Shown here piece after piece: positions 1 through 8,837 of a stretch of DNA of 64,000 nt. Both the position numbers and the translations under genes were made by a program. The stretch lies in assembly GCF_000772945.1 (NCBI RefSeq), contig NZ_JPVN01000019.1:1-64000 (forward strand), written 5' to 3'. How positions within the stretch are numbered: the stretch's first letter is position 1; each line of letters begins with the position of its first letter. The notes under the pieces were generated by a model. That model ran no database searches. It worked only from the letters and a program-made list of their open reading frames with translations, and was not told where the DNA came from. The stretch comes from Ureibacillus manganicus DSM 26584 (GTDB lineage: Bacteria; Bacillota; Bacilli; Bacillales_A; Planococcaceae).

Positions 1-280
1 CCTGGCGCAAAAGGTCTTCATCCCCCTTATGAAGACCTTTTCTAGTGGAATTCCTGACGCAAAAGGTCTTCATCCCCCTTATGAAGACCTTTTCTAGTGA
101 AATTCCTGGCGCAAAAGGTCTTCATTCCCCTTATGAAGACCTTTTCTAGTGGATTTCCTGGCGCAAAAGGTCTTCATCCCCCTTATGAAGACCTTCTCTA
201 GTGGATTTCCTGGCACAAAAGGTCTTCATCCCCCTTATGAAGACCTTTTTCTAGTGGAATTCCTGGCGTTAAAGGTCTTA
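1..280. repeat. 52-bp tandem repeat of palindromic units
   Basis: Five near-identical units start at 1, 53, 105, 157 and 209, followed by a decayed sixth at 262-280. The first four units are exactly 52 bp and the fifth is 53 bp because of one extra T. Each unit carries a perfect 13-bp inverted repeat, AAAAGGTCTTCAT and ATGAAGACCTTTT, around the loop CCCCCTT, so each could fold into a terminator-like hairpin on either strand. The unit length is not a multiple of 3 and reading frames through it are not conserved, so it is noncoding. The array is cut by the window edge and may be longer. Confidence 0.95.
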
Positions 281-878
281 TTTAGTACGTACTTCTTCTT
301 AAAAGTTTATAAAACCTCACTACTTACTTTTCATGATAATTTCTAATCAAACTCCAGATAAATTTGGCATTTTACAACTTCATCTTCCTACGTGAAAATG
401 AAATATCGTTTAATTAGTTCACGATTAGGGGAAATTGTTATTAACATATCAGCTTCCCTCTCTCTTGTGTAAAAAGAATCATTTTACTTACTCGATTAGG
501 GATTATTTAGTACTGTTAGATGATATATTTTTTATAAAATTTTGATATTCGGAATAATTTTATTCCCTGCGCTTTTGCCAATTTATTTACAGCCGTTAAC
601 ATATATGTATCTAGTTATGGGAGATTATTTTCAAACACGATACCATTTTCACTTTTCAAAGTTTTATATAGCACAAATATACAAACAAAAAACTGACTAT
701 GTCTAAATACCTAATTTGAACCTTACAAAAATTTAATGTTACAGTATTAACATATTACTCTACTAAGAGTGATCAATTTTTTAAAAGTTTAGACACTATT
801 TAAAAGAGAAAAAGTCTGGAACATGATGTCTGAATTTTCAAAAATCTGAATGCAGTTTAAAAAGAATTGGAGGTTCTT
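281..878. other. AT-rich intergenic region upstream of the ABC transporter
   Basis: About 600 bases without a convincing gene. It should hold the promoter of the osmoprotectant operon, but I see no clear -35/-10 pair. TTGAAC at 716-721 is followed 17 bp later by TTACAG, which is weak. No riboswitch fold or terminator was recognised. Confidence 0.5.
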
Positions 879-2018
879 ATGATTAAATTTGAAAGTGTAT
901 CAAAAGTGTACGACAGTGGGTTTCAAGCTGTGAAATCTCTTAGTTTTGAAATCCAGGAAGGAGAATTGCTAGTACTGATTGGGCCGAGTGGTTCGGGGAA
1001 ATCAACAACAATGAAAATGATTAACCGAATTAACCCTCATTCAAGTGGGCGTATTACAATAAACGGCAAAGATATCACCTCTTATAATGTTGCTGAACTC
1101 AGACGCAATATCGGTTATGTTATTCAGCAAATCGGCCTTTTCCCCCATTATACAATCGAAAAAAACATTTCAATTGTTCCCCAACTAAAAGGTTGGGATA
1201 AGCAAGACATCAAATCCCGTGTAAAAGAGTTGCTCGAATTAGTAGGACTGGATCCAGTAATTCATGCAACACGTTATCCAAAAGAACTTTCAGGTGGACA
1301 GCAACAACGTGTTGGAATTGCAAGAGCACTTGCTGCAAATCCAGATATCATTTTAATGGATGAACCATTCAGTGCGCTAGATCCACTTACACGTGAACAA
1401 CTTCAGGGTGAACTGATCACTTTACACAAAAAACTTAAAAAAACAATTGTATTTGTAACCCATGACATCGATGAGGCTTTAAAGATGGGTGATCGGATTG
1501 CAATTATGAAGGATGGAGACATACTTCAAATAGATACTCCAGAAAAATTACTACATGAACCAACTCATGGATTCGTAGAAGATTTTATTGGTAAGCACCG
1601 CATTACCCAGAATCCTGAACTGATGCCAGTAACCGAAATTATGGCAGAATCCATTGTTACTTCTTCTCCTCAGAAATCTCCTGAAAGGGCGATATCACTT
1701 ATTCGCCAACGGAAAATCACGAATCTTATTATCCAAGACACTGATGGTAGATTGATAGGTATCGTATCTGCTTACGATCTACTCAAAAAATTGGGTACCG
1801 TCAAAACGATTGATGAAATTATGCAACCTGCAGAGCCATATTTACTTAATACTGCAACAGCGAAAGATGCTATTGTTCTCATTGATGTTGCTCCTTTTGG
1901 AATGATTCCGATTGTTGACAAAGACCATAAACTTGTAGGACTCGTCACACGGGGCTCCTTACTTTCCGCCCTATCTAGTCAGTGGATAGAAACGGAGGAG
2001 GAAGATCAAGATGAATAA
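879..2018 (+). CDS. opuCA: OpuCA-like osmoprotectant ABC transporter ATPase with CBS domains
   Basis: ATP-binding subunit of a quaternary-amine/osmoprotectant uptake transporter, acting at the inner face of the membrane. The 379-residue protein shows a Walker A (GPSGSGKST), the signature LSGGQQQR, a Walker B (IILMDEPFSAL) and the switch His in FVTHD. The C-terminal 130 residues form two CBS domains, which in OpuA/OpuC relatives sense ionic strength or c-di-AMP. The ATG at 879 is preferred over an in-frame TTG at 867 because GGAGG at 869-873 sits 5 bases before the ATG and overlaps the TTG. It overlaps the permease gene by 8 bases, so the two are probably translationally coupled. Confidence 0.9.
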   Translation: MIKFESVSKVYDSGFQAVKSLSFEIQEGELLVLIGPSGSGKSTTMKMINRINPHSSGRITINGKDITSYNVAELRRNIGYVIQQIGLFPHYTIEKNISIVPQLKGWDKQDIKSRVKELLELVGLDPVIHATRYPKELSGGQQQRVGIARALAANPDIILMDEPFSALDPLTREQLQGELITLHKKLKKTIVFVTHDIDEALKMGDRIAIMKDGDILQIDTPEKLLHEPTHGFVEDFIGKHRITQNPELMPVTEIMAESIVTSSPQKSPERAISLIRQRKITNLIIQDTDGRLIGIVSAYDLLKKLGTVKTIDEIMQPAEPYLLNTATAKDAIVLIDVAPFGMIPIVDKDHKLVGLVTRGSLLSALSSQWIETEEEDQDE

Positions 2019-2667
2019 TATGAATATATGGCAACAACTCGTTGAGCAAACACAGTTACGCTGGGGAGAAGTACTTGAAGCTACATTTGTTCATATTCAA
2101 CTCGTATTCTTCTCAATGATAATCGCTACCATCCTAGCAGTAACACTTGGAATTGTAGCTACACGTGTACCTTGGCTGAAGAATATTATTCTTGGCGGAA
2201 CAGGTGTCCTACAGACAATACCAAGTTTAGCTTTGCTTGGTTTTATGATCCCGATTTTCGGAATTGGTGTATACACTGCTATTGCGGCATTGTTTCTTTA
2301 CTCATTACTTCCGATTATGCGAAACACCTATACCGGTATTAAAGATGTTGACCAGGCGACTATTGAGGCAGCAAGAGGATTAGGTATGACGAACATGCAA
2401 ATTTTATTTAAAGTGGAACTTCCTCTTGCAATTCCAGTTATAATGGCTGGTATCCGTACAGCTGCTGTTATTAATGTAGGAAATGCTACTCTCGCTGCCT
2501 TTATTGGAGCAGGTGGACTTGGTGACTTTATTTTCCTAGGCATTACACGTGGTATTGATGGGTTAATTTTACTCGGAGCAATTCCAGCTACCCTTCTTGC
2601 GATTGTCATCGAAACTTTCTTTAGTGCTGTTGAACGCTGGACAACACCGAAAGGATTGAGAAAATAA
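2011..2667 (+). CDS. opuCB: OpuCB-like osmoprotectant ABC transporter permease
   Basis: Membrane-spanning subunit of the same transporter, 218 residues with about five or six hydrophobic helices. The EAA loop is visible near residues 115-135 (EAARGLGMTNMQ), the contact site for the ATPase. It overlaps the ATPase gene and is followed after 1 base by the binding-protein gene. Classical Bacillus OpuC has a second permease, OpuCD; none is present here, so this subunit may act as a homodimer. The substrate (betaine, choline, carnitine or proline) cannot be read from the sequence. Confidence 0.9.
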   Translation: MNNMNIWQQLVEQTQLRWGEVLEATFVHIQLVFFSMIIATILAVTLGIVATRVPWLKNIILGGTGVLQTIPSLALLGFMIPIFGIGVYTAIAALFLYSLLPIMRNTYTGIKDVDQATIEAARGLGMTNMQILFKVELPLAIPVIMAGIRTAAVINVGNATLAAFIGAGGLGDFIFLGITRGIDGLILLGAIPATLLAIVIETFFSAVERWTTPKGLRK

Positions 2668-2668
2668 G

Positions 2669-3565
2669 ATGAGGGTAAGTAAAAAAATTTCACTAGTAAT
2701 GCTTATGTTTCTTATTATAAGTACGCTATCAGGATGTATTTTTATCGAGAAGGATACACTCCGACTCGGATCTAGAAATAATACAGAAAGCATTATATTG
2801 TCAAATATTATGGGACAGTTAATTGAAGATAAATTGGGTATCGAAGTACTCTATAAAGAAAATCTTGGTGGTTCGAACGTTGTTTGGAATGCAATGACAA
2901 ATGGACATATCGATGTGATTCCTGATTATACAGGAACGATAGTGGTTACTTATTACCACGAGGAACCAGGAACAGCAGAAGAAACGTTAGAAGCAACAAA
3001 ACGTCTTGTTGAAAAAGATGGCATTGTGGCATTGAACACTTTTGGTTTTAACAATACCTACACGCTAGCACTAGATGAGACGAAAGCAGAAGAACTAGGT
3101 GTTGTAACGTTTAGTGACTTTGCTAAATATTCCCAAGATTTCAGGTTAGGAGCAGTCTTTGAATTTATCGATAGACCAGATGGATTGCCTGGCTTCCAAA
3201 AAGAGTACGACATTCAATTTAAAGACGTTAAAGGTATGGACCACGGAATGATGTATCGCTCCATCAACGCAGGTGAAGTGGACGTGATTAACTCATACAC
3301 AACAGACGGACAGCTTCAAATATACGATTTACGTGTGTTAGAGGACGATAAATCTTATTTCCCACCGTACCATGCACTACCTCTTGTTCGCAAAGAAACG
3401 CTAAATGAATATCCTGAGCTAGAAGAAGTACTAAGTCTTCTTAAAGGCAAGATTGATGAAGAAACGATGCAAATCATGAATGGAAAAGTCGACAACGATG
3501 GAATGATGGTCGAACGGATTGCACAGGAATTTCTTATTGATTCGGGGCTAATTGAAGATAAATAA
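2669..3565 (+). CDS. opuCC: OpuCC-like osmoprotectant-binding lipoprotein
   Basis: Substrate-binding protein of the osmoprotectant transporter, 298 residues. The N-terminus has basic residues (MRVSKK), a hydrophobic stretch and a lipobox LSGC, so the mature protein should be lipid-anchored outside the membrane. The rest matches the OpuAC/OpuCC type II periplasmic fold (DVIPDYTGT near residue 91, then VDVINSYTTDGQ). It begins 1 base after the permease stop and is the last gene of the three-gene operon. Confidence 0.88.
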   Translation: MRVSKKISLVMLMFLIISTLSGCIFIEKDTLRLGSRNNTESIILSNIMGQLIEDKLGIEVLYKENLGGSNVVWNAMTNGHIDVIPDYTGTIVVTYYHEEPGTAEETLEATKRLVEKDGIVALNTFGFNNTYTLALDETKAEELGVVTFSDFAKYSQDFRLGAVFEFIDRPDGLPGFQKEYDIQFKDVKGMDHGMMYRSINAGEVDVINSYTTDGQLQIYDLRVLEDDKSYFPPYHALPLVRKETLNEYPELEEVLSLLKGKIDEETMQIMNGKVDNDGMMVERIAQEFLIDSGLIEDK

Positions 3566-3790
3566 ACTAAAGAAGATCGTGCATACTAATAGAAAGCGTT
3601 TAGGCATAAGGAGAATTGTAGCCAGGAGATTATGAGTATGCCTGGCACAGAAATTAATTCCTAATTGAGGGATATCATAGATAAAAAGTCTTCGTTGCTA
3701 TTCATCGCTTTTTCAACCTAAAAAACGTATAATAGGGAAAGCAGAAGAAGAATTCATTTTTCCTCTAGTTAAAAAAAGAGGTGCAATTAC
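3566..3790 (+). other. Intergenic: hairpin and possible -10 box
   Basis: Downstream of the transporter is a short perfect inverted repeat, GCCAGG at 3621-3626 and CCTGGC at 3641-3646. No T-run follows, so it is a weak terminator at best. TATAAT at 3728-3733 could be the -10 of the next gene, but no good -35 lies 17 bp upstream. Confidence 0.35.
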
Positions 3791-4219
3791 TTGAAACAAT
3801 TTATAACAGCATTACCTGAGCAGTACGAAACATTAAAAAAACAGGCCAATTATACGTCTAGCTGGCGTGATCGTTTAGACGCAGTTGAAACGTTATCTGC
3901 TTATAAGCAAGACAAGATTATTGATTTATTAAAAAATCGTATGCAGCATGATACTGTTTACAAAGTTCAAATGGCTGCTTACGAAGCACTTGTAGCGTTT
4001 GGCGAGGACGTTGAGAAACCATCACCTGCACGTTTTGATATTATTAAGGGCACAGACAAAATTTTCTTACGTGTGAAAAAGAGCTTACCAAACGACCACA
4101 CATTGGAAGACTTTGCAGATAAGCTAAAGCGTATGCGTTTAGATGTCTATGATGCATATGAAGGCGATAAAGGTGCACAATTTATGAACTGGTTAGAGGA
4201 ACGCTGGTCAAAACTATAA
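3791..4219 (+). CDS. HEAT-repeat protein
   Basis: A 142-residue soluble protein of unknown role. Residues about 20-55 (WRDRLDAVETLSAY, then YKVQMAAYEALVAFG) form one HEAT-like helical hairpin, a protein-protein interaction fold; the C-terminal half is charged and helical. It starts with TTG, supported by AGAGGTG 7-8 bases upstream. It stands alone between the osmoprotectant operon and a strong terminator. The partner protein is unknown. Confidence 0.7.
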   Translation: MKQFITALPEQYETLKKQANYTSSWRDRLDAVETLSAYKQDKIIDLLKNRMQHDTVYKVQMAAYEALVAFGEDVEKPSPARFDIIKGTDKIFLRVKKSLPNDHTLEDFADKLKRMRLDVYDAYEGDKGAQFMNWLEERWSKL

Positions 4220-4230
4220 CTGAACGATTG

Positions 4231-4274
4231 AAAAAAAGTCATTCCCTTTGTATGTTAAGGGGATGACTTTTTCT
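4231..4274 (+). terminator. Rho-independent terminator
   Basis: AAAAAAAGTCATTCCC pairs with GGGGATGACTTTTTC across a short loop and is followed by a T-rich run. It lies 10 bases after the HEAT-protein stop. The A-run on the left side means it could also act on minus-strand transcripts. Confidence 0.85.
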
Positions 4275-4362
4275 TTTTTCAATTCAGTGCCTCGCCTTAT
4301 TAAACTAATTTAAATTGTACCTTTAATGAAAATACTCCTGTACGCCTACATTAGCTAAATAA

Positions 4363-4848
4363 TTATATCTTCATAACCATCCGTACTGTTTTTAAAATAT
4401 GTCCTTCGAATTCATCATCAAACTCTTTAACAATTTCGAACCCTTTAGCTTTATAAAAGGTCAATCCAATCATATTCTTTTTTTCTACATTTATATAAAT
4501 TTCTTTAATACCATCTAATTCTTCAATTGCTTGTTGTAACAAAGCAGTACCTATTCCTTTACCTTGAAATTCTGGGTAAAGGTAAATAGCAGCTAATTCA
4601 ACTATCCCACCTTCCCTGACTGTGGAATAGTTTGCAAAACCGACAACTTTATTTTCAACTTCCGCGACGTACACAATAGAACGTTCTAAGCGTCGTTTCA
4701 TCATTTCGTCATTGTAAGCAGATTTTAAGAATTTATTTTGTACCTCTAGAGGAATTATTCCCTCATAAGTAGCATTCCAAGTTGTTTTCGCTATATTTTG
4801 AACTTGACTTGTATCTTCGTAGTCCATCTTACGAATGATTATATTCAT
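4363..4848 (-). CDS. GNAT family N-acetyltransferase
   Basis: A 161-residue acetyl-CoA-dependent acetyltransferase of unknown substrate. The acetyl-CoA pyrophosphate loop is visible as FQGKGIGTALLQ near residue 95, after a beta strand (ELAAIYLYPEF) and followed by the motif B region (KNMIGLTFYKAKGFE). The ATG is preceded by GGGGGAGC. It is a single-gene unit. Confidence 0.88.
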   Translation of the reverse strand: MNIIIRKMDYEDTSQVQNIAKTTWNATYEGIIPLEVQNKFLKSAYNDEMMKRRLERSIVYVAEVENKVVGFANYSTVREGGIVELAAIYLYPEFQGKGIGTALLQQAIEELDGIKEIYINVEKKNMIGLTFYKAKGFEIVKEFDDEFEGHILKTVRMVMKI

Positions 4849-4949
4849 TTAAAGCTCCCCCTTAAAAACACTTCATAAACAATTTGATTTAAAATTATAA
4901 AATCCTTCTTCAACTCTACTTAGTTTTAAGAATAACTTAAAAATTTTAA

Positions 4950-5147
4950 TTAACTTCTCCTTAACTTCCAATAAATAAACAGGAAAATTCCTGCCAACAA
5001 TAGTATTAGCATTGAAATTAGAACTGGTAGATTTATTGTGTAACCAAAGTCACCTTGGAACAGAGGGGTCTTTAAAGGTTCAGATTTATTTAGCCCTAAC
5101 TTCTCTGCCATATCAGTAATATCTTTTTCTGTAGGTTCATTTATCAT
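4950..5147 (-). CDS. Small single-pass membrane protein
   Basis: A 65-residue protein with a hydrophilic N-terminal 30 residues (MINEPTEKDITDMAEKLGLN), one transmembrane helix at about 38-60 and a short basic tail (KLRRS). The start is supported by GGGGAGTG. I do not recognise the family. The topology suggests the N-terminal part lies outside and the basic tail inside. It lies between an acetyltransferase and a peptidase gene without an obvious partner. Confidence 0.6.
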   Translation of the reverse strand: MINEPTEKDITDMAEKLGLNKSEPLKTPLFQGDFGYTINLPVLISMLILLLAGIFLFIYWKLRRS

Positions 5148-5292
5148 ATAAATTCACTCCCCTATTCCAATCTAAAAGGTTAAAACCTCCCTTAAACTAT
5201 CTAACTCCCGATTCTTGGGTATCAATAAGGACATTAACCCTCCTTAGATTAATTACCTAAATCTTGTGAAGACTGTTTCTCCTGTAAGAATA

Positions 5293-7263
5293 TCAATCTA
5301 TTAATGGTAAAACCGTAAAATCTTCCATACTTTCTCCAAGAATATAGTGTGAAAACCACATCAAATTTTGCTTCATAATAGCCACATTAATTCCTGGCTG
5401 ATCTGAACTATACGCCATTCCTTTAAATACTATTAATTCTGTATCAACTTCCAAATCCGTTAATCCTCGATATAGCTCATATGCATTCGTTATTGGAACT
5501 CTTGCATCCATATCACCATGCTGGATTAAAGTAGGTGTACAGGCTGATTTAATATATGTCATTGGTGATGTTTTCAAATATATCTCCGGGTCATTCCATG
5601 GATCATTTCCTAAATGCATCCGAATAAAGTAAGGGATATCTGTATTTACATAGTGGGAACTCCAATTAGTAATTCCACCTCCAACTGAAATAGCATTAAA
5701 TCTACTACTATATGTAGAACAAAAAGCTGATATAGATCCCCCGTAGCTCCATCCCATAACCCCTACTCTATCTATATCTGCAATCCCCCTGTCAATTAGT
5801 TTATCCACACCAGATATAACATCATCGTAGTTAGCAATTCCCATTTTTCTATAGTTTGCTTTTAAGAATTCATTACCATAACCAGAACTTCCCCTGTAGT
5901 TCGGTTCTAAAACTATAAAGCCTTTTTCGATAAACTGTTCAATAGGATATTTCCCATTAAAACAGTCTGAAAATATTGGAAAGGAAGCCCAAGCCGGACC
6001 ACCATGATTTACAACTAATAAGGGATATTTTTTGTTTGTGTCAAAATTTACTGGGGTTGATAAAACCCCCTCTATTTCAACTCCATCACTGCTTTGCCAA
6101 GAGATTATTTCTCTTTTACTTTTAAGCTTTCCTTTGAAAATGCTATTTTCATTGGTTATTTTTCTTTTATCTAAATAGAGTTCAAAGGTTTCATTCGGTA
6201 AAGCCAGATTATATGCTATATGATTTCCATCCCTTGTTATTGAAGCGTCCATAATAAAGCTGCCATCTATTTCGCTTAAAATTTCCACAGTGCCGTCCTC
6301 AGATAACAACCCAATAACATAACTCGTCTTATGCTGCCATCTAATTAAAATTCCTTTATCTGTCCAACGTAATGGGACAACGGTACTATCAAAATCTGTT
6401 AAAGGTTGAATTAGCTTCCCAATAGTTAAATCATATATCTCAAGTGTACTGTCTTGTATATGGGTTTTATAGCGATCCTTCTCATTAATGCTTGCTGAGT
6501 AGCATATTTTGCTACCGTCAGGAGAAAAGCAAACGCTCCCTCCCAACAGCTTATCTATATCCATCTTTTTTAACTCACCAGATTTAATATCTAGGATGTA
6601 TAAATCCCCATTAATAAAATCCGCCATATTTGGACTTGGGGAAGCCATTAATACAACCTTTTTCCCGTCACTTGAAATATCAAACTCATGGATATGAAAA
6701 TCCTTACCATCCGTTAGTTGATATATAACTAAATTTTTGTGTTCATATGTATCGTTTTGCATCTCTTTTTCTATGTAATATAAACTATTATTCTGGTATT
6801 CCTTAACTATATGGAAATCTCCATATAGTTCCTTACGTTTCGTTAACGCCTCAGAATCTTTTGATTGTGCAACATAAAAAATACCCTTACCAGTAGGATC
6901 CCATTTAAATTTACTGACCCCTTCTTTCACATCAGTCATTTGAATCCCCGTATTACCATTTACTGACTTAACAAAGATTTGATTTCTCTTATTATCACTT
7001 TCACCAACCGGACTAAGGTATGCGATATCTCTAGAGTCTGGAGACCATATTGGGTATGTACTATCTATGTCACTCGATGTTAATGGGTAACACTGTCCCT
7101 TAACTTTTTCATATATCCATACATGAATCCTATATTTATTGTCTTGCCAGTTAGCAGTCTTCTTGACAAATGCTACGTTTTTCCCATCATCACTTATGTT
7201 TGTACCTGATAATGTTGGTAATGAAATAATATCTTCAATACTTAAATATGTTTTTTTATCCAT
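5293..7263 (-). CDS. S9 family (acylaminoacyl-type) peptidase, altered triad
   Basis: A 656-residue cytoplasmic prolyl-oligopeptidase-like protein with no signal peptide. Residues 1-400 are the beta-propeller, with repeated WSPDSRDIAYLS and FSPDGSKICYS TolB-like blades. Residues 400-656 are the alpha/beta hydrolase domain. The nucleophile is in GWSYGG and the acid in HGDMDARVP. At the position of the usual catalytic His, 18 residues before the conserved Trp (NLMWFSHYI), there is Tyr in KGMAYSSDQPG. Either this lineage uses another base or the enzyme is catalytically impaired. It starts 38 bases after the VOC gene, probably in one transcript. Confidence 0.88.
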   Translation of the reverse strand: MDKKTYLSIEDIISLPTLSGTNISDDGKNVAFVKKTANWQDNKYRIHVWIYEKVKGQCYPLTSSDIDSTYPIWSPDSRDIAYLSPVGESDNKRNQIFVKSVNGNTGIQMTDVKEGVSKFKWDPTGKGIFYVAQSKDSEALTKRKELYGDFHIVKEYQNNSLYYIEKEMQNDTYEHKNLVIYQLTDGKDFHIHEFDISSDGKKVVLMASPSPNMADFINGDLYILDIKSGELKKMDIDKLLGGSVCFSPDGSKICYSASINEKDRYKTHIQDSTLEIYDLTIGKLIQPLTDFDSTVVPLRWTDKGILIRWQHKTSYVIGLLSEDGTVEILSEIDGSFIMDASITRDGNHIAYNLALPNETFELYLDKRKITNENSIFKGKLKSKREIISWQSSDGVEIEGVLSTPVNFDTNKKYPLLVVNHGGPAWASFPIFSDCFNGKYPIEQFIEKGFIVLEPNYRGSSGYGNEFLKANYRKMGIANYDDVISGVDKLIDRGIADIDRVGVMGWSYGGSISAFCSTYSSRFNAISVGGGITNWSSHYVNTDIPYFIRMHLGNDPWNDPEIYLKTSPMTYIKSACTPTLIQHGDMDARVPITNAYELYRGLTDLEVDTELIVFKGMAYSSDQPGINVAIMKQNLMWFSHYILGESMEDFTVLPLID

Positions 7264-7301
7264 TCTCCTTCATTCCCCTTCACGATTCCTACCAACTAAG
7301 A

Positions 7302-7652
7302 TTAACATTTGCATATCATTAAATGGTTTCCGTCAGGATCTTTGAAATTAAACCAATGGTTATGCTCAATCTCTGTTGTTAATTCTACATTCCTACTCTT
7401 CATATACTCATATGCCTGTTCTATGTTGTTAGTATTCAAATGAAAAGGTGGTGTTTTGAAAATAGTATCCTTTGAATAAATTTTGCTATCTAGTACAATT
7501 CCAGTTCCATTCATAGGTACAATATATAAATGACCAAATAATATCTCACCATCTGCTGGTAACCCTAATATGTCACAATACCAGTCACGAGCTTTTTCAA
7601 TATTGCTTACCGGAATAAATATTGTGCCAACTTGATTTAATATGGGATTCAT
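7302..7652 (-). CDS. VOC family (glyoxalase/bleomycin-resistance fold) protein
   Basis: A 116-residue metalloenzyme-fold protein with paired beta-alpha-beta-beta-beta modules. The N-terminus (FIPVSNIEKARDWYCDILGLP) and the C-terminal FKDPDGNHLMIC, with a likely metal-ligand Glu/His pattern, are typical. Its substrate is unknown; relatives modify or bind small electrophiles and antibiotics. GGAGG precedes the ATG. It is upstream of, and probably cotranscribed with, the S9 peptidase. Confidence 0.85.
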   Translation of the reverse strand: MNPILNQVGTIFIPVSNIEKARDWYCDILGLPADGEILFGHLYIVPMNGTGIVLDSKIYSKDTIFKTPPFHLNTNNIEQAYEYMKSRNVELTTEIEHNHWFNFKDPDGNHLMICKC

Positions 7653-7827
7653 AAATTACCTCCAAATTTTGCTATTATAGGTTAAGTTCGTTATATATTA
7701 TATTTCCCCTTCTTTTGATTTAATTTGAATTTTAGTGAAAAAACGTTCCTGATTATTTCAAAATCACTTTGATAATGGACAATTCTTTACAAACATCATT
7801 AGAAAAAATTAGCAGCTACAGCAACTA

Positions 7828-8304
7828 TTATTCAACAGTATCTAATAAATCTACTTCTACATTTTCAAGGTCTTTCCAACTATAGAATTTTTCTAAATGC
7901 CATTTATCTTTCATCCTTTTAAATTTATTATCTTCAATCCACAAATGTAAGTCATTATAGGCATCTGCTATTTTATAATTAACACCTTTAAATCTTGAAA
8001 CAGCATATTTTTGAGGAGGAACTGTTAGAGTCACCATACCAGAAGGAATATCTTCGTACTCTTTAACTTCAGTGCAAACCCAATACCCATCTTCATCATC
8101 CGTACCATTCTCTACAACAAATGCACCAAATTGTATTAATGGATTGACTAAATGTTTAATTTCACTAATTCGTTCACTTAATAGTATTGATGCTCTTGGT
8201 ATTTCGATTATATATTGATCACCAGGACATAAAACTCGGAACCCTACTAACTTTATTTCATCTAGTTCTTTAATAGTCTTATTTTGTAATATTGTTTCTG
8301 ACAT
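7828..8304 (-). CDS. GyrI-like / AraC effector-binding domain protein
   Basis: A 158-residue stand-alone effector-binding domain. The pattern LVGFRV near the N-terminus, an alternating beta/alpha fold, GMVTLTVPPQKYAVSRFKG and the C-terminal strand with acidic residues match GyrI-like proteins, which bind drug-like small molecules. There is no DNA-binding domain. The start has GGGAG 9 bases upstream. The window contains two more proteins of this kind (15238, 48264). Confidence 0.78.
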   Translation of the reverse strand: MSETILQNKTIKELDEIKLVGFRVLCPGDQYIIEIPRASILLSERISEIKHLVNPLIQFGAFVVENGTDDEDGYWVCTEVKEYEDIPSGMVTLTVPPQKYAVSRFKGVNYKIADAYNDLHLWIEDNKFKRMKDKWHLEKFYSWKDLENVEVDLLDTVE

Positions 8305-8404
8305 TTTTTATATCTCCCTTCATTAGCAAATTAACTGTTTTTAGAATAAATTTTTAAATACCTTCTATATTAACTAACTTCCCCGTTAATATAATAACTT
8401 CAAC

Positions 8405-8437
8405 AAAAAAGGCTTTAATCCTTTCTAGATTAACGCC
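8405..8437 (-). terminator. Terminator, AGCGTTAATCC-type
   Basis: GGCTTTAATC (8411-8420) pairs with GATTAACGCC (8428-8437) with one mismatch. On the minus strand it is followed by six T. It begins 4 bases after the stop of the NUDIX gene. It belongs to a set of related hairpins in this window. Confidence 0.85.
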
Positions 8438-8441
8438 TTCG

Positions 8442-8837
8442 TTACTTGAATAAGTTTTGAACTTTTATAGCTACTTCTTTCGGTCTAACATCAATAGATG
8501 ATAATCTTTTTATATCTACCCATATAGGCATGTAAGTTCCTCTATCTCTCTCTTTGTCTGTATATTCTTCACCTTGTCCAGTTCCGAATGTACCATTAAT
8601 GATTTCAGTTAAGAAAAAGTATTGAGTTCCTTTAAAATCAACGTTTGCTATACACTCATTGACCTTTACTTCTACTCCCAATTCTTCATATGCTTCTCTT
8701 TTTGCTGCATCTTCTGGTGTTTCCCCATTCTCTATTCCACCACCAGGAAAAACATAATAAACAGATCCATCTCGAATTCTACGAATTAATCCTACCTTAT
8801 CATTTTGTATGATTACTACAGAACCTCTATTTCGCAT
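8442..8837 (-). CDS. NUDIX hydrolase
   Basis: A 131-residue diphosphate hydrolase; the substrate is unknown. The NUDIX box runs from GGGIENGETPEDAAKREAY into EELGVEV (G-x5-E-x7-RE-x2-EE-x-G), which binds the catalytic Mg2+. I choose the ATG at 8837 over the in-frame TTG at 8849 because GGAG lies 7 bases before the ATG and overlaps the TTG. The gene overlaps the end of the broken methyltransferase by 11 bases, which implies the two were once translationally coupled. Confidence 0.88.
   Translation of the reverse strand: MRNRGSVVIIQNDKVGLIRRIRDGSVYYVFPGGGIENGETPEDAAKREAYEELGVEVKVNECIANVDFKGTQYFFLTEIINGTFGTGQGEEYTDKERDRGTYMPIWVDIKRLSSIDVRPKEVAIKVQNLFK

Noticed and set aside
149-346. Reading frame of 65 codons on the plus strand
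   Set aside because: It runs through the 52-bp repeat array; the frame is an artefact of repeat sequence and has no ribosome binding site.
2328-2693. 121-codon minus-strand frame opposite the OpuCB gene
   Set aside because: Shadow frame; no ribosome binding site and no recognised domain.
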